A stretch of DNA of 64,000 bases from RGIG9608 sp045602425 (GTDB lineage: Bacteria; Bacteroidota; Bacteroidia; Bacteroidales; Paludibacteraceae). Position 1 is the stretch's first letter, and each line of letters starts with the position of its first letter. The position numbers and the translations under genes are program-made. The notes beneath the pieces are model-generated. The model searched no databases. It saw nothing but the letters and a program-made list of their open reading frames with translations, and was not told the DNA's origin. Positions 28,399-37,582 of the stretch are shown one piece after another. The stretch is taken from positions 106,010 to 170,009 of the forward strand of contig JAZSBO010000024.1 of assembly GCA_045602425.1 (NCBI GenBank). Reading direction: 5' to 3'.

Positions 28399-29052
28399 TT
28401 AAGAAAACTCTAATTGTGTTTTTACCTCTTCGTACAAAAGAGTTGCTCTTGGCGAAGAATCTTTTACACTCTCAATTCTCACAAGCAAATCAGTGCAAAG
28501 AGATTTCTTGTGCTGAACGAAACTTCTAAAAAACACAAGAATTGCAGAAAACAAATCAGGTATTCTTAAAAATTCCAACGCTTTATTTTTAAACAAATTA
28601 GCAATATCATCAGACATTTCAGAAGTTTTTTTTGAAGCAATCAGAAAAGCACATATCGGTTCAAACGCCTCTCCCTCAAGTAATAATAATGCCTGTTCAA
28701 GAGCAAAAGGCAAACGAGAAAACAACTTCTGCGAAGCCAACTCCGCAATTTCGTAATTCGGAATCTGTTTTATCCAAATACGAAACTCATCAATAGAAAA
28801 ATTTTCTATCGGACATATCATCAACGAAAGAAGCATCGTTTCACGAATAGACAATTGCCATAACGCTTTAGCAAGTTGAACATCGTGGGGCAAAGTAGTT
28901 GCTATTTGGGATAAACGAGGCAACTCTACACCGTAATTTTTTTTATAAGAAACTCCCGATTGTAACATTCGATGAGCAACAATACCATTCATTGAACGCA
29001 CTAACTGCCTACGAACATTACGAATTTCTTGTTCAACTTCTTCTTTCGTCAT
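28399..29052 (-). CDS. HEAT-repeat protein resembling DNA alkylation repair (AlkD-type)
   Basis: From the ATG at 29052 (MTKEEVEQEIRNVRRQL) the protein has 217 residues and is almost entirely alpha-helical. The layout of short paired helices (LPRLSQIATTLPHD, LAKALWQLSIRETMLLSLM, IPNYEIAELASQKLF) resembles AlkD and COG4912 proteins found in Bacteroidetes. I cannot see the base-recognition residues well enough to claim glycosylase activity. A start at 29097 would lie upstream of the promoter box at 29070-29077, so it is rejected. Confidence 0.65.
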   Translation of the reverse strand: MTKEEVEQEIRNVRRQLVRSMNGIVAHRMLQSGVSYKKNYGVELPRLSQIATTLPHDVQLAKALWQLSIRETMLLSLMICPIENFSIDEFRIWIKQIPNYEIAELASQKLFSRLPFALEQALLLLEGEAFEPICAFLIASKKTSEMSDDIANLFKNKALEFLRIPDLFSAILVFFRSFVQHKKSLCTDLLVRIESVKDSSPRATLLYEEVKTQLEFS

Positions 29053-29069
29053 ATCAATAATTTTATTTA

Positions 29070-29077
29070 CAAAAATA
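29070..29077 (-). promoter_or_regulatory. Putative promoter of the HEAT-repeat gene
   Basis: The minus strand reads TATTTTTG (TAnnTTTG), 17 bases before the ATG at 29052. A minus-strand TTTG at 29095-29098 is spaced 17 bases upstream, close to the -33/-7 spacing of the Bacteroidetes promoter. Confidence 0.5.
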
Positions 29078-29145
29078 CAAAATAGACAGCGTGTCAAAAA
29101 ACTTTTTACGAGGGAAAAACGTTTACATACAAAAATCTTATTATT

Positions 29146-30438
29146 ATGAAAAAACTTTTATTAAGTAACATCTTTTTGTGTTTGTGTTTTGGAGTGAATG
29201 CTCAAAGTATTTCTAATCAAGAGAATAGCAATCCATTGAAAATGGGATGGATGCAAGGTTTTCCTCCTCCACAAGAGAAAGTGGTTTCAGCAACCGATGG
29301 AAGTTTTTTCGAATTTCCTGCTCTACGCTATAGTGTTTGCAATATGCGGCAGTTTTTACCAACAAAGGTGGTGAAATCCGCAGAAAAAAATCGTTATAAT
29401 TTCAAAATAAAAATCGACCCAAAAATTGATACGATAACTTTTGTCCCTTTGTTCGAGAACAAAAAAATGACTTGGCACGATGCCTTAAACAAAATTTATA
29501 CCGATGGTATCATTGTTCTTCACAAGGGTAAAATTGTTTATGAAAATTATTTTGGTGCTCTTGAACCAAACGGTACACATGCAGTAATGTCTGTCAGTAA
29601 AAGTTTTACAGGAACATTAGGTGCTCTTTTGGTTGCTGAAGGAGTTTTAGACGAACAGAAAACTGCCGGTTATTATGTTCCCGAACTCATGCATTCTGCT
29701 TTTGCCGATGCTACCATCAGAGATTTGCTTGATATGAAAACGGCTTTAAAATATTCAGAAAATTATAGCAATCCGAATGCTGAAGTTTTTATTTTCTCGG
29801 CAGCAGGAACACCTTGTCATTCCGATGATTACGAAGGTCCAACACATTATTATCAGTACTTAGAAACGGTAAAAAAAGCAGGCAAACATGGAGAACGTTT
29901 TGCTTACAAAACCATCAACGTCGATGCTTTAGGTTGGGTTATTTCACGCGTAACAGGGAAAAGTATTCCCGACTTGATTTCCGAACTCATTTGGCAACCA
30001 CTCGGAACACATTTTGATGGCTACTATCAAGTAGATTCCTACGGTATTGCATTTGCAGGAGGAGGTTTTAATGCCAATTTGCGTGACCTTGCAATGTTTG
30101 GCGAGATGCTTCGCAACAAAGGATATTTCAATGGCAAGCAAATTCTTCCAACATCTATTTTTTATGATATTATAAACAACGCAGACAATAGCACATTCGA
30201 CAATGACAACTATCCAAATCTGAAAGGTTGGGGATACCGCAACATGTGGTGGGTTACAAACAACAAAAACAATGCATTCTGTGCTCGTGGAGTTTATGGA
30301 CAAACCATATATATCGACCCTGCAGCAGAAATGGTCATCGTCCGATTAGCCTCAAATACGGTTGCTTCAAATGCAGCAAATGACCCTTATTCCTTGCCTG
30401 CCTATCAAGCAATTGCCAATTATCTAATGAAAAAATAA
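29146..30438 (+). CDS. Secreted serine hydrolase of the beta-lactamase (class C) family
   Basis: The fold covers class C beta-lactamases, DD-peptidases and esterases. The 430-residue protein has a signal peptide ending FGVNAQ. The nucleophile motif SxxK is Ser149-Lys152 in MSVSKSFTGTLGALL. A Y-x-N-like element, YKTINVDALGWVISR, and the C-terminal RGVYGQTIYIDP follow; the usual HTG box is replaced by VYG. The substrate is unknown. It is monocistronic and ends at the palindrome 30437-30460. Confidence 0.85.
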   Translation: MKKLLLSNIFLCLCFGVNAQSISNQENSNPLKMGWMQGFPPPQEKVVSATDGSFFEFPALRYSVCNMRQFLPTKVVKSAEKNRYNFKIKIDPKIDTITFVPLFENKKMTWHDALNKIYTDGIIVLHKGKIVYENYFGALEPNGTHAVMSVSKSFTGTLGALLVAEGVLDEQKTAGYYVPELMHSAFADATIRDLLDMKTALKYSENYSNPNAEVFIFSAAGTPCHSDDYEGPTHYYQYLETVKKAGKHGERFAYKTINVDALGWVISRVTGKSIPDLISELIWQPLGTHFDGYYQVDSYGIAFAGGGFNANLRDLAMFGEMLRNKGYFNGKQILPTSIFYDIINNADNSTFDNDNYPNLKGWGYRNMWWVTNNKNNAFCARGVYGQTIYIDPAAEMVIVRLASNTVASNAANDPYSLPAYQAIANYLMKK

Positions 30439-30466
30439 AAGCAGATTATAATCTGCTTTTATTTTT
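30437..30466. terminator. Bidirectional terminator with a perfect 24-base palindrome
   Basis: AAAAGCAGATTA/TAATCTGCTTTT (30437-30460) is a perfect inverted repeat with A/T runs at both ends. It separates the convergent serine-hydrolase and cca genes. As written the palindrome leaves no unpaired loop, so the innermost pairs must open. Confidence 0.8.
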
Positions 30467-31859
30467 AGTCTTTCTTAAAGTTTTTCATCATAAAGTCGTA
30501 AGCTGCATCGCGTTCGTTGGGAATCTTTCCGTCAAGAATGGCGTCTTTTATCGCCATTTTCATTTCTCCCACCAAAGCACAAGGCGGTAACGAAAAAATC
30601 TGCATAATTTCCTCTCCCGAAATTGGTGGCTGAAAATTGCGAATGCGGTCTTTTTCCTCAATCGTTTTCAACTTCTGACGTACCGTCTGAAAATTATTCA
30701 TAAAACGCTCCACCTTTTCCTTATTACCCGAAGTGATGTCCGCTTCGCAAAGCAACATCAACGAGTCAATGTCGTTGCCCGCATCGAAAAGCAGACGACG
30801 AACGGCCGAATCGGTTACAACGTCCTCGCTCAAGACTATCGGACGCATATGGAGTTCCACCATTTTGCGAACAAACTTCATGGGCTCACCCATCGGCAGC
30901 TTCATTCTACGAAAAATAGAAGGAATCATTTTGGCTCCAACAAAATCATGATTACGGAAAGTCCAACCCTGCTTTTCGAACCATTGTTTTGTGCGAGGTT
31001 TGCCCACATCGTGCAAAAGTGCCGCCCAACGCAACCACAAATCGTCGGTTTGCACAGCTATTTTGTCCAACACCTTCAGTGTATGAATAAAATTATCTTT
31101 GTGTCCCACGCCATTTTTTTGTTCAACACCTTTCAGCACATTCAATTCTGGAAAAATCAATTCCAGCAAACCACTTTTTTCCAAAAGCAAGAAACCAGCC
31201 GAAGGCTTTGGCGAAAGCAATATTTTATTCAACTCGGTGAGTATTCTTTCTTTTGTGATAATCCCTATACGGTCTTTATTAGCAACAATTGCAGAAAACG
31301 TTTCTGATTCTATATAAAATCCAAGTTGCGTAGCAAAACGTATCGCTCGAAGCATACGCAATGGATCGTCGGAAAAAGTAATATTAGGATCAAGTGGCGT
31401 ACGAATTACTCGGTTTTCCAAATCATTCATACCTTCGAAAGGGTCAATCAACACGCCCCAAGTTTCTTTGTTTAATCCGATTGCTAACGCATTAATTGTG
31501 AAATCCCGACGATTTTGGTCGTCTTCTATCGTACCTTCCTCCACTTGCGGATTACGCGAATCGCTACTATAAGATTCTTTACGAGCACCTACAAACTCCA
31601 ATTCCAAATCGCCTTTTTTCACCTGTGCCGTACCGAAAGTTTTGAACACCGCCAAACTCGCACCTTTGCCAAGACGCTTTGCCACCTGCTCGGCAAAAAG
31701 CACTCCACTGCCCTTTACCACCACGTCGATATCTTTGGTAGCACGACCAAGAAACAAATCACGCACATAGCCTCCAATCAAAAAACATGGCATTTGCATC
31801 TCGTCGGCAACCTCTCCTAAAAGGCGAAATATAGGTTTTTGCAATTCACGATTTATCAT
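30465..31859 (-). CDS. CCA tRNA nucleotidyltransferase / poly(A) polymerase-family protein with HD domain
   Basis: The enzyme adds or repairs the 3' CCA of tRNA; the same superfamily includes poly(A) polymerase. The 464-residue protein has the nucleotidyltransferase motif FLIGGYVRDLFLG and DIDVVVKG at about 21-47, then RRDFTINALAI and DPLRMLRAIRFATQLGF. The HD metal-site motif ALLHDVGKPRT is at about 281-291. The HD domain suggests added phosphatase or phosphodiesterase activity. A TAnnTTTG box lies about 130 bases upstream behind a probable gene remnant. Confidence 0.9.
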   Translation of the reverse strand: MINRELQKPIFRLLGEVADEMQMPCFLIGGYVRDLFLGRATKDIDVVVKGSGVLFAEQVAKRLGKGASLAVFKTFGTAQVKKGDLELEFVGARKESYSSDSRNPQVEEGTIEDDQNRRDFTINALAIGLNKETWGVLIDPFEGMNDLENRVIRTPLDPNITFSDDPLRMLRAIRFATQLGFYIESETFSAIVANKDRIGIITKERILTELNKILLSPKPSAGFLLLEKSGLLELIFPELNVLKGVEQKNGVGHKDNFIHTLKVLDKIAVQTDDLWLRWAALLHDVGKPRTKQWFEKQGWTFRNHDFVGAKMIPSIFRRMKLPMGEPMKFVRKMVELHMRPIVLSEDVVTDSAVRRLLFDAGNDIDSLMLLCEADITSGNKEKVERFMNNFQTVRQKLKTIEEKDRIRNFQPPISGEEIMQIFSLPPCALVGEMKMAIKDAILDGKIPNERDAAYDFMMKNFKKD

Positions 31860-31882
31860 ACAGGAGAAAATTCTTTTTCCCT

Positions 31883-31973
31883 TTATTTATTAGTAAGCTT
31901 TACAACTTGACCTGCTTTTACTCCTTTTATAGTATAAGTTTCTATATTAGGAGAAAATAAATAATCTTTTCAT
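31883..31973 (-). pseudogene. Possible remnant of a small secreted-protein gene
   Basis: On the minus strand a promoter box at 31990-31997 precedes an ATG at 31973 that opens MKRLFIFS and stops after eight codons. The TGA overlapping this ATG begins a second open frame of 28 codons, ending IKGVKAGQVVKLTNK before TAA at 31883-31885. The pair looks like the start and the tail of a gene that lost its middle. The evidence is only compositional, and the short length makes chance likely. It also lies in the 5' leader of cca. Confidence 0.3.
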
Positions 31974-31989
31974 AATTTTAATATTCAAA

Positions 31990-31997
31990 CAAAGATA
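31990..31997 (-). promoter_or_regulatory. Putative -7 promoter box upstream of cca
   Basis: The minus strand reads TATCTTTG (TAnnTTTG). It is followed 16 bases later by an ATG opening an eight-codon frame, and it lies 130 bases before the cca ATG, giving a long leader if used for cca. Confidence 0.4.
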
Positions 31998-32020
31998 ATG
32001 AAAAAAAATATATCAATACA

Positions 32021-32878
32021 TCATAAATTTTCAAGATTATAAAACTTATACCAAACATCATCACCACAATTTACTATTAAAAATGCTCCATCTTCCAACG
32101 AATCAATAGTGACATATCGTATACTTCTGTACACAAACTCCGAACGAATATGTGCATGCCCCGTCAAAACCAAATCAACGTTATTTTGAGCAAACAAGTC
32201 GGTCAGTTCAAATAATTCGTTTTCCGAATAGTTTCCCGAAAATAGTTGAGAGACAGAATCTTTTAAAAAATTTGTATGTGTAAAAACAATGCATCTACGA
32301 TACGATTTTCTATCATCTGAAAGTTTTTTTCGCAACCATTGCAATTGTTTAGTCCCTAAAGTGGCAGAACCAGAATCAAGAGCAAAAAACAAATCTTTAT
32401 AATTCGGCGTTTCTACAATAAATGTATAAGTTGCTGTACCAAAATAGCGTGTATAGTCGTTCCATTGATCGAAATACAAATCGTGATTACCAACAGTGGC
32501 AAACACCGTATCGTTGCGGTTTTGTATACTAGAATTGTAAGCCAACGACGAATAAAACAAATCAAAAACACCTTTCTTGTCAACCATATCGCCTAACATC
32601 AATGAGAAATAAGCGGTATTGTCATTTCGTTCCAAGGTTAAAAATGTTGTAAGATGTTCTACTGATTCTGAAATATGCACATCGCTCGCCACATAAAAAC
32701 AATAATCGTCAGTTGGCACCGAAACTACAGCTTCTCTATGCAAACTATTCCATACCATCGATTGTTCGAAACGCTTGTCCACACCTTTACTTGGAGACGA
32801 AATAATTCCCGAAAAATCGTATCTGTCACATGCTGCCAGCAAAAACAAAACAACTAAAAGACTATATTTTTTCACCAT
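32021..32878 (-). CDS. Metallophosphoesterase lipoprotein
   Basis: The calcineurin-like fold covers phosphatases and nucleotidases with two metals. From the ATG at 32878 the protein has 285 residues with a lipobox (LLAACD). The five metal motifs are in order: YVASDVHIS, MLGDMVDKKG, ATVGNHDLY, VFTHTNF and LTGHAHIRSEF. An ATG three codons upstream (32887) is possible; both overlap the end of the barrel-like gene. The substrate is unknown. Confidence 0.85.
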   Translation of the reverse strand: MVKKYSLLVVLFLLAACDRYDFSGIISSPSKGVDKRFEQSMVWNSLHREAVVSVPTDDYCFYVASDVHISESVEHLTTFLTLERNDNTAYFSLMLGDMVDKKGVFDLFYSSLAYNSSIQNRNDTVFATVGNHDLYFDQWNDYTRYFGTATYTFIVETPNYKDLFFALDSGSATLGTKQLQWLRKKLSDDRKSYRRCIVFTHTNFLKDSVSQLFSGNYSENELFELTDLFAQNNVDLVLTGHAHIRSEFVYRSIRYVTIDSLEDGAFLIVNCGDDVWYKFYNLENL

Positions 32879-33558
32879 TTGTAACATATTCCTGCACGAA
32901 AACTAATACTATAAAACGAAGCTGCAGCATTAAACATTCCTACCGGCATACAACCCAATTCGGCATCGAAATTCAACCGTTCTGTCAGTTCTGCTCTACC
33001 CAATAACGAAAATCGAGGATTCGTAAAATGTTCCCAATGAAAATAATCTATATTCGAAATTTTAACTCCCAAATTCCAACTATGCGAAGGACGAAAAACA
33101 AACGCTTGTACATCGTAAAGCAAATCGAAAGGTTCAATCATCCATTTCGTAGTTTTTTTTTGTGGCAAAGCCGAAAAAAATTTCGAAAATGCTCCCACTC
33201 GTACTAACACATAATCCATCTCGTAGCCTAAGCTCAACGACACCGCTATTTGTTGCGTATGGTTTCGAACAAAGGCTTTGTATAAATAATCGTTGTTGAT
33301 AAACAGATAACCTACAGGCAATCCGAAGCGTATTTTACCTGCAAGCATAGCTGCATAAATGTTTGCCGACTGCAGATTAACGCCACCACGCAAAGCAAAT
33401 GCCTTTGCCAAATCGGCATCAATCAACACGCCCAACGACGCCTGATGAGCATAAGTATTATCATAGGAATATTCGGCATAAGTGCGTAACGATACAGGCA
33501 CAACTGCATACACACGACACGAAAACAAAACTATCAATATAAGAACAAAACGTCTCAA
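32872..33558 (-). CDS. Uncharacterised secreted, probably outer-membrane, beta-rich protein
   Basis: I do not recognise a family. From a TTG at 33558 the protein begins MRRFVLILIVLFSCRVYA, a clean signal peptide, and this start overlaps the amidase stop as TTGA. The only in-frame ATG (33621) would add 21 residues and overlap the amidase by 67 bases. The mature part has alternating strands such as YAEYSYDNTYAHQASLGVLI, QIAVSLSLGYEMDYVLVRVG and a C-terminal aromatic ISFRAGICYKW, as in small outer-membrane barrels. Its neighbours are a metallophosphoesterase and AguB. Confidence 0.6.
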   Translation of the reverse strand: MRRFVLILIVLFSCRVYAVVPVSLRTYAEYSYDNTYAHQASLGVLIDADLAKAFALRGGVNLQSANIYAAMLAGKIRFGLPVGYLFINNDYLYKAFVRNHTQQIAVSLSLGYEMDYVLVRVGAFSKFFSALPQKKTTKWMIEPFDLLYDVQAFVFRPSHSWNLGVKISNIDYFHWEHFTNPRFSLLGRAELTERLNFDAELGCMPVGMFNAAASFYSISFRAGICYKW

Positions 33559-34442
33559 TCGATAAAACGTTTTAGAATATTGGTATAAGCATCTATGCGA
33601 CGATCGCGAAGAAATGGCCACCAGCGACGAACTTGCTCCGAACGTTGCATATCTATTTCGACTACATGAACAGCTTCAGCATCAGAAGACGCACGCACCA
33701 AAAATTCGCCTTGCGGACCAACGACAAAACTATTTCCCCAAAACTGAATACCATTAGTTTGACCCGAAGGATCGGGCTCGTGCCCAACACGATTGACAGA
33801 AACAACAGGTAAACCATTAGCTACAGCATGACCACGTTGAATAGTAACCCACGCTTCCGTTTGGCGTTGTTGTTCATCAATAGTTTCACTACTCTCCCAA
33901 CCTATTGCTGTAGGATAAATAAGCAATTCGGCTCCTTGCAATGCCATTAGGCGTGCTGCCTCTGGATACCACTGATCCCAACACACCAATACACCAAGTT
34001 TCCCTACTGAAGTTTGAATAGGCAGAAAACCCAAATCGCCTGGCGTGAAATAAAATTTTTCGTAATAAGCAGGGTCGTCCGGAATATGCATTTTACGATA
34101 AAGACCAGCTATCGTACCATCTTTTTCTATCACTACGGCTGTATTATGATAAAGTCCCTCGGCACGTTTTTCGAAAAGCGATGTCACCAACACCACTCCG
34201 CAACGCTTTGCCACGCTACCATAAAAATCGGTAGATGGCCCTGGTATCGGCTCTGCCAAATCAAAATTCAATACATTTTCTGTCTGACAAAAATAGGGCG
34301 TATTGTGCAACTCTTGCAAAACCACCAACTCCGCACCTTGCTTGGCACAACTCTCGATAGCACTTTGCAACCGTTGTTTATTTTGTTCTATATCTTCTGT
34401 TATTGAAAGTTGTACGAGACCAACTTTGAGAGGCTTTTTCAT
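33555..34442 (-). CDS. aguB: N-carbamoylputrescine amidase (nitrilase superfamily)
   Basis: AguB hydrolyses N-carbamoylputrescine to putrescine, CO2 and ammonia in the agmatine route. The 295-residue protein has the nitrilase triad Glu44 (VVLQELHN), Lys117 (YRKMHIPDDP) and Cys154 (GVLVCWDQWYPEAARL). The long MHIPDDPAYYEKFYF stretch is typical of AguB. Agmatine deiminase (aguA) is not beside it, unlike in many genomes. It follows a terminator-like hairpin, so it probably has its own promoter. Confidence 0.92.
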   Translation of the reverse strand: MKKPLKVGLVQLSITEDIEQNKQRLQSAIESCAKQGAELVVLQELHNTPYFCQTENVLNFDLAEPIPGPSTDFYGSVAKRCGVVLVTSLFEKRAEGLYHNTAVVIEKDGTIAGLYRKMHIPDDPAYYEKFYFTPGDLGFLPIQTSVGKLGVLVCWDQWYPEAARLMALQGAELLIYPTAIGWESSETIDEQQRQTEAWVTIQRGHAVANGLPVVSVNRVGHEPDPSGQTNGIQFWGNSFVVGPQGEFLVRASSDAEAVHVVEIDMQRSEQVRRWWPFLRDRRIDAYTNILKRFID

Positions 34443-34492
34443 TTTCTATACATTTTTATTCTTTACAAAAATAACCTAAAATTTTTTAACGT

Positions 34493-34538
34493 ACAAAAAA
34501 AGAGTACGACTGCAAACTCGCAAGACCATACCCTTTTT
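34493..34538 (-). terminator. Probable terminator after the 34563 lipoprotein gene
   Basis: On the minus strand a stem of about nine pairs, several of them G-U (GGGTATGGT against GTCGTACTC-like bases, 34522-34533 with 34502-34513), is followed by TTTTTTT. It is imperfect, but the T-run and position fit. Confidence 0.45.
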
Positions 34539-34562
34539 GTTTAAAAGTTTTTCTGCCTTTGC

Positions 34563-35297
34563 TTATTTGGAAACTCCACGAATAGAGCCCCCCATATAAC
34601 GAGTAGTCAATACACCACTTTCGACTTCAGTATCGTCTCCATCCCAACCAAAATAAATACCTTCTGCACAATCATCATCAGATGTATCAAGAGAACTGCT
34701 CCAATAACCTCCAACAGGAAAATCCAATCGTATTTCTTCACCATCAGTACGAATACCTGCCAAAGGAAAACATATAGAATTACCATTTATTTTACTTGTT
34801 CCTATACAAACCTTAACATCATTCTTTAATGTAAATTCCCAAGTACATCCATCAATCAATTCTTCAATCTCTTCTTTTGTAGGCATACGCCAAGAACCGC
34901 CCATATTTACAGTAGCAGCATCATCTGCCGCTTCAAGAATAGTTTTCCCTCCATTATTATTGTACTTCAAGTAAGTCTCACAACCATCTGTTGTGTCAAA
35001 ATAATTAGCACCGTATATTTCTTTTGGCGCAACTTCTCCCCATGCAAAATAATCTCCGTATTCCTCGGTGGAAGCAGCACCTACGTTACAGGTTGCCCAT
35101 TTTACACTTAAACCTAAATCTACTGAAGTATAATTAATGACTGGTTCAAACTCATTTATACCTTCATTATTATCGATAGAACCATTTTGTTCTGTATTGT
35201 CATTTGGAGCATTTTCGTTATTAAAATCACAAGAAATGAATCCTAAACTCAATGCCAAAAACAACATTGCTGTAAATAAACATCTGCTTTTTATCAT
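34563..35297 (-). CDS. Lipoprotein with a Fib_succ_major-type domain
   Basis: The 244-residue protein has a lipobox (GFISC, Cys about 23) and an Asn-rich tether. The domain from about residue 55 carries VDLGLSVKWATCNVGA, YFAWGE, NMGGSWRMPTKEEIEELI, GYWSSS and a final IRGVSK. This is the Fibrobacter succinogenes major paralogous (Fib_succ_major) pattern common in gut Bacteroidales, of unknown function, probably a surface-exposed C-lectin-like fold. A paralogue lies at 46353-47075. Confidence 0.8.
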   Translation of the reverse strand: MIKSRCLFTAMLFLALSLGFISCDFNNENAPNDNTEQNGSIDNNEGINEFEPVINYTSVDLGLSVKWATCNVGAASTEEYGDYFAWGEVAPKEIYGANYFDTTDGCETYLKYNNNGGKTILEAADDAATVNMGGSWRMPTKEEIEELIDGCTWEFTLKNDVKVCIGTSKINGNSICFPLAGIRTDGEEIRLDFPVGGYWSSSLDTSDDDCAEGIYFGWDGDDTEVESGVLTTRYMGGSIRGVSK

Positions 35298-35315
35298 AAA
35301 ACTTAAACTTAAAAT

Positions 35316-36521
35316 TTAATCAATATATCGATGCATAAATTCTTCACCTACTATAAAACCATATCCTCCTTCCTTTGCATCTACCTCGCTATAAGCCATC
35401 ACCGCATCGGGCTGTTGAGTAGGTTTATATATAACAAAAGGAACAGCATCTCGTGTATGTGTTTTTATACGGCAAGGAGTCGGATGGTCAGGCAGAACAG
35501 CTATAGCCACAGGTTCGCTCCACGTTTTCACCTCATCGAAAATCGGTTTTACAACACGAGCGTCGAGAGCTTCTATGGTTTTCACTTTCAAATCCACGTC
35601 GCCCTCATGTCCAGCTTCATCGCTTGCCTCTACGTGCAGAAACACAAAATCGTGTTCACGCAAAGCATCGATAGCTGCTGCCGCTTTACCTTCGTAGTTG
35701 GTATCGGCAAGCCCTGTCGCTCCATCAACCTCAATAGGCTTCAAACCAGCATAAACGCCGATTCCTTTTATCAAATCCACAGCAGAGATAACCGCCCCAC
35801 TCCGCAAATTATAACGTTCGGTAAGCTTACGCATCTGTGGTCGATAACCAGCAGACCACAACCAAATGCTGTTAGCAGGATCTTTACCTGCTTTTTTGCG
35901 TGCGATATTTATAGGGTGATTTTTAAGGGTTTTTTGCGATTTAAAAATAAGTTCATTCAACTTTTCAGCGGTAGGTTTTGCTTCCTCGATTTGTGGTTTT
36001 ATCATCACATCGGCAAAAGGCGTTCCTGGAACATCGTGTGGAGGTGTACACTCGAGATGTTTATTGCCATTTTTCATCAACAGCAAATGCCGATACGAAA
36101 CACCACTATGAAACGTAAAAATATCATTTCCCAACTCTTTTTGCAAAGTAGCAATCAATACTTCGGCTTCGGCGGTCGAGATATGCCCTGCAGAATGATT
36201 TTTTATTTTTCCATTTTCGATACAAATCAAATTGCAACGCATTGCCATTTCGCCATCAGCAATAGCAATGCCCATGCTTGCTGCCTCAAGCGACCCTCTT
36301 CCTTCAAACTCATTATGCACATCATAGCCTAACACCACCATATTAGCGATTTCGCTACCCGGTGCAAATCCATCGGGAACAGTAGCAAGCATTCCCGAAA
36401 CACCCAAACGTGCAAGTTCGTCCATAGCAGGTGTATAGGCATATTGCAAAGGTGTCTTTCCTCCTAACGAAGCAATAGGTTCATCTGCCATTCCATCTCC
36501 TAAAATGATGATGTATTTCAT
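35316..36521 (-). CDS. apgM: Cofactor-independent phosphoglycerate mutase (ApgM/DeoB-type)
   Basis: The enzyme interconverts 3- and 2-phosphoglycerate. The 401-residue protein has GDGMAD at the N-terminus (metal Asp), NMVVLGYDVHNEFEGRGSLE, the metal sites HVEASDEAGHEGDVDLK and VLPDHPTPCRIKTHTRDAVPF. The length fits the archaeal-type (2,3-BPG-independent) group. Its ATG overlaps the TGA of the DHH gene, so the two are coupled. Confidence 0.93.
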   Translation of the reverse strand: MKYIIILGDGMADEPIASLGGKTPLQYAYTPAMDELARLGVSGMLATVPDGFAPGSEIANMVVLGYDVHNEFEGRGSLEAASMGIAIADGEMAMRCNLICIENGKIKNHSAGHISTAEAEVLIATLQKELGNDIFTFHSGVSYRHLLLMKNGNKHLECTPPHDVPGTPFADVMIKPQIEEAKPTAEKLNELIFKSQKTLKNHPINIARKKAGKDPANSIWLWSAGYRPQMRKLTERYNLRSGAVISAVDLIKGIGVYAGLKPIEVDGATGLADTNYEGKAAAAIDALREHDFVFLHVEASDEAGHEGDVDLKVKTIEALDARVVKPIFDEVKTWSEPVAIAVLPDHPTPCRIKTHTRDAVPFVIYKPTQQPDAVMAYSEVDAKEGGYGFIVGEEFMHRYID

Positions 36522-37561
36522 ATCTTAACCTCGTTCAAAAGATTTTCATATTCAGGCAATACATCAACAAAACGTTTCACCGTATCACTCAACGAAATAC
36601 GTGTATCACCTCCAGCGGCATTCAAGTGTCCACCACCATTGAAGTGCTCGCTCGCAACACGATTAGCTGGAAACGTTCCTTGTGAGCGGAACGATATTTT
36701 TATTTTTCCTCGTTTTTTATCTTCTCTAAAAAATGCGGAAAAAACAATGCCTTTTATCGAGAACGGAAGATTCACGATACTTTCAGTATCACCTGTTTTT
36801 GCTTCGAATCGGTTCAATTCTTCATCGGACAACGCAATCACTGCCGTACGATATTCAGGATAAATCTTCATTTTTTTATACATGCAATATCCTATCAATC
36901 GTATACGATTTTCCGAATAAGAAAAATTTATTTTTTTGTAAATCAAATCCTTATCAATTCCTTTACGTAAGAGCTCTGCTACTATGAGATAAATCTCACT
37001 TTGATTAGAATTATAAGAGAAACCTCCCGTATCAGTCATCATTCCTGTATAAATACATTCCGCACACGATTTGTTTATTTTTTGAGCAAATCCCATTCGG
37101 CAAATCAACCGAAAAACAAGTTCCGATGCCGACGACAATTCAGGATGCGAAATGATAACATCAGCAATATCAGCAGGATAAGGATGATGATCAATAAGGA
37201 TTTTTGGTACGTTCGAAACTTCTATCAGTGGTTTCAAACCATTAACACGCCCTAACTCGTTAAAATCAATCATTATTAACAAATCGCAATGTTTCAAGAT
37301 TTGCACTGCTCTATCCAAATTATCTTCGGCAATCACTATTTCATTGCTATTAGGCATCCAATTCAAATATAAAGGAAACTCATTAGGCAAAACTATAGTG
37401 GCTTCTTTGTCTAACTCTTTTAAGAAATGATACATTCCTAAAGTAGAACCAACAGCATCGCCATCAGGTCCAACATGCGAAACAATAACAATATTCTCAG
37501 CATTTTCAATCAATGTAAATGCATGCTTTACGTTTTCCTCTGTAATAATTTTCGACAACAT
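36518..37561 (-). CDS. DHH-family phosphoesterase (NrnA-like oligoribonuclease / pAp phosphatase)
   Basis: NrnA-type proteins degrade short RNA (nanoRNA) and 3'-phosphoadenosine 5'-phosphate. From the ATG at 37561 the protein has 347 residues. The metal motifs are VSHVGPDGDAVGST, MIDFNELGRV, the signature DHHPYP and TGMMTDTGGF. A DHHA1 domain closes with EHFNGGGHLNAAGG. A start 32 codons upstream would cross the promoter box at 37583-37590, so it is rejected. Confidence 0.9.
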   Translation of the reverse strand: MLSKIITEENVKHAFTLIENAENIVIVSHVGPDGDAVGSTLGMYHFLKELDKEATIVLPNEFPLYLNWMPNSNEIVIAEDNLDRAVQILKHCDLLIMIDFNELGRVNGLKPLIEVSNVPKILIDHHPYPADIADVIISHPELSSASELVFRLICRMGFAQKINKSCAECIYTGMMTDTGGFSYNSNQSEIYLIVAELLRKGIDKDLIYKKINFSYSENRIRLIGYCMYKKMKIYPEYRTAVIALSDEELNRFEAKTGDTESIVNLPFSIKGIVFSAFFREDKKRGKIKISFRSQGTFPANRVASEHFNGGGHLNAAGGDTRISLSDTVKRFVDVLPEYENLLNEVKI

Positions 37562-37582
37562 ATCATCTGTTTTTTGATGCCA

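Noticed and set aside
33559..33621. ATG start of the barrel-like protein, 21 codons upstream
   Set aside because: It would overlap the amidase by 67 bases, while a TTG at the amidase stop gives a clean signal peptide; not excluded outright.
35331..36332. 333-codon plus-strand open frame
   Set aside because: It is antisense to apgM, has no recognisable domain or ribosome site, and its composition follows the complement of a real gene.
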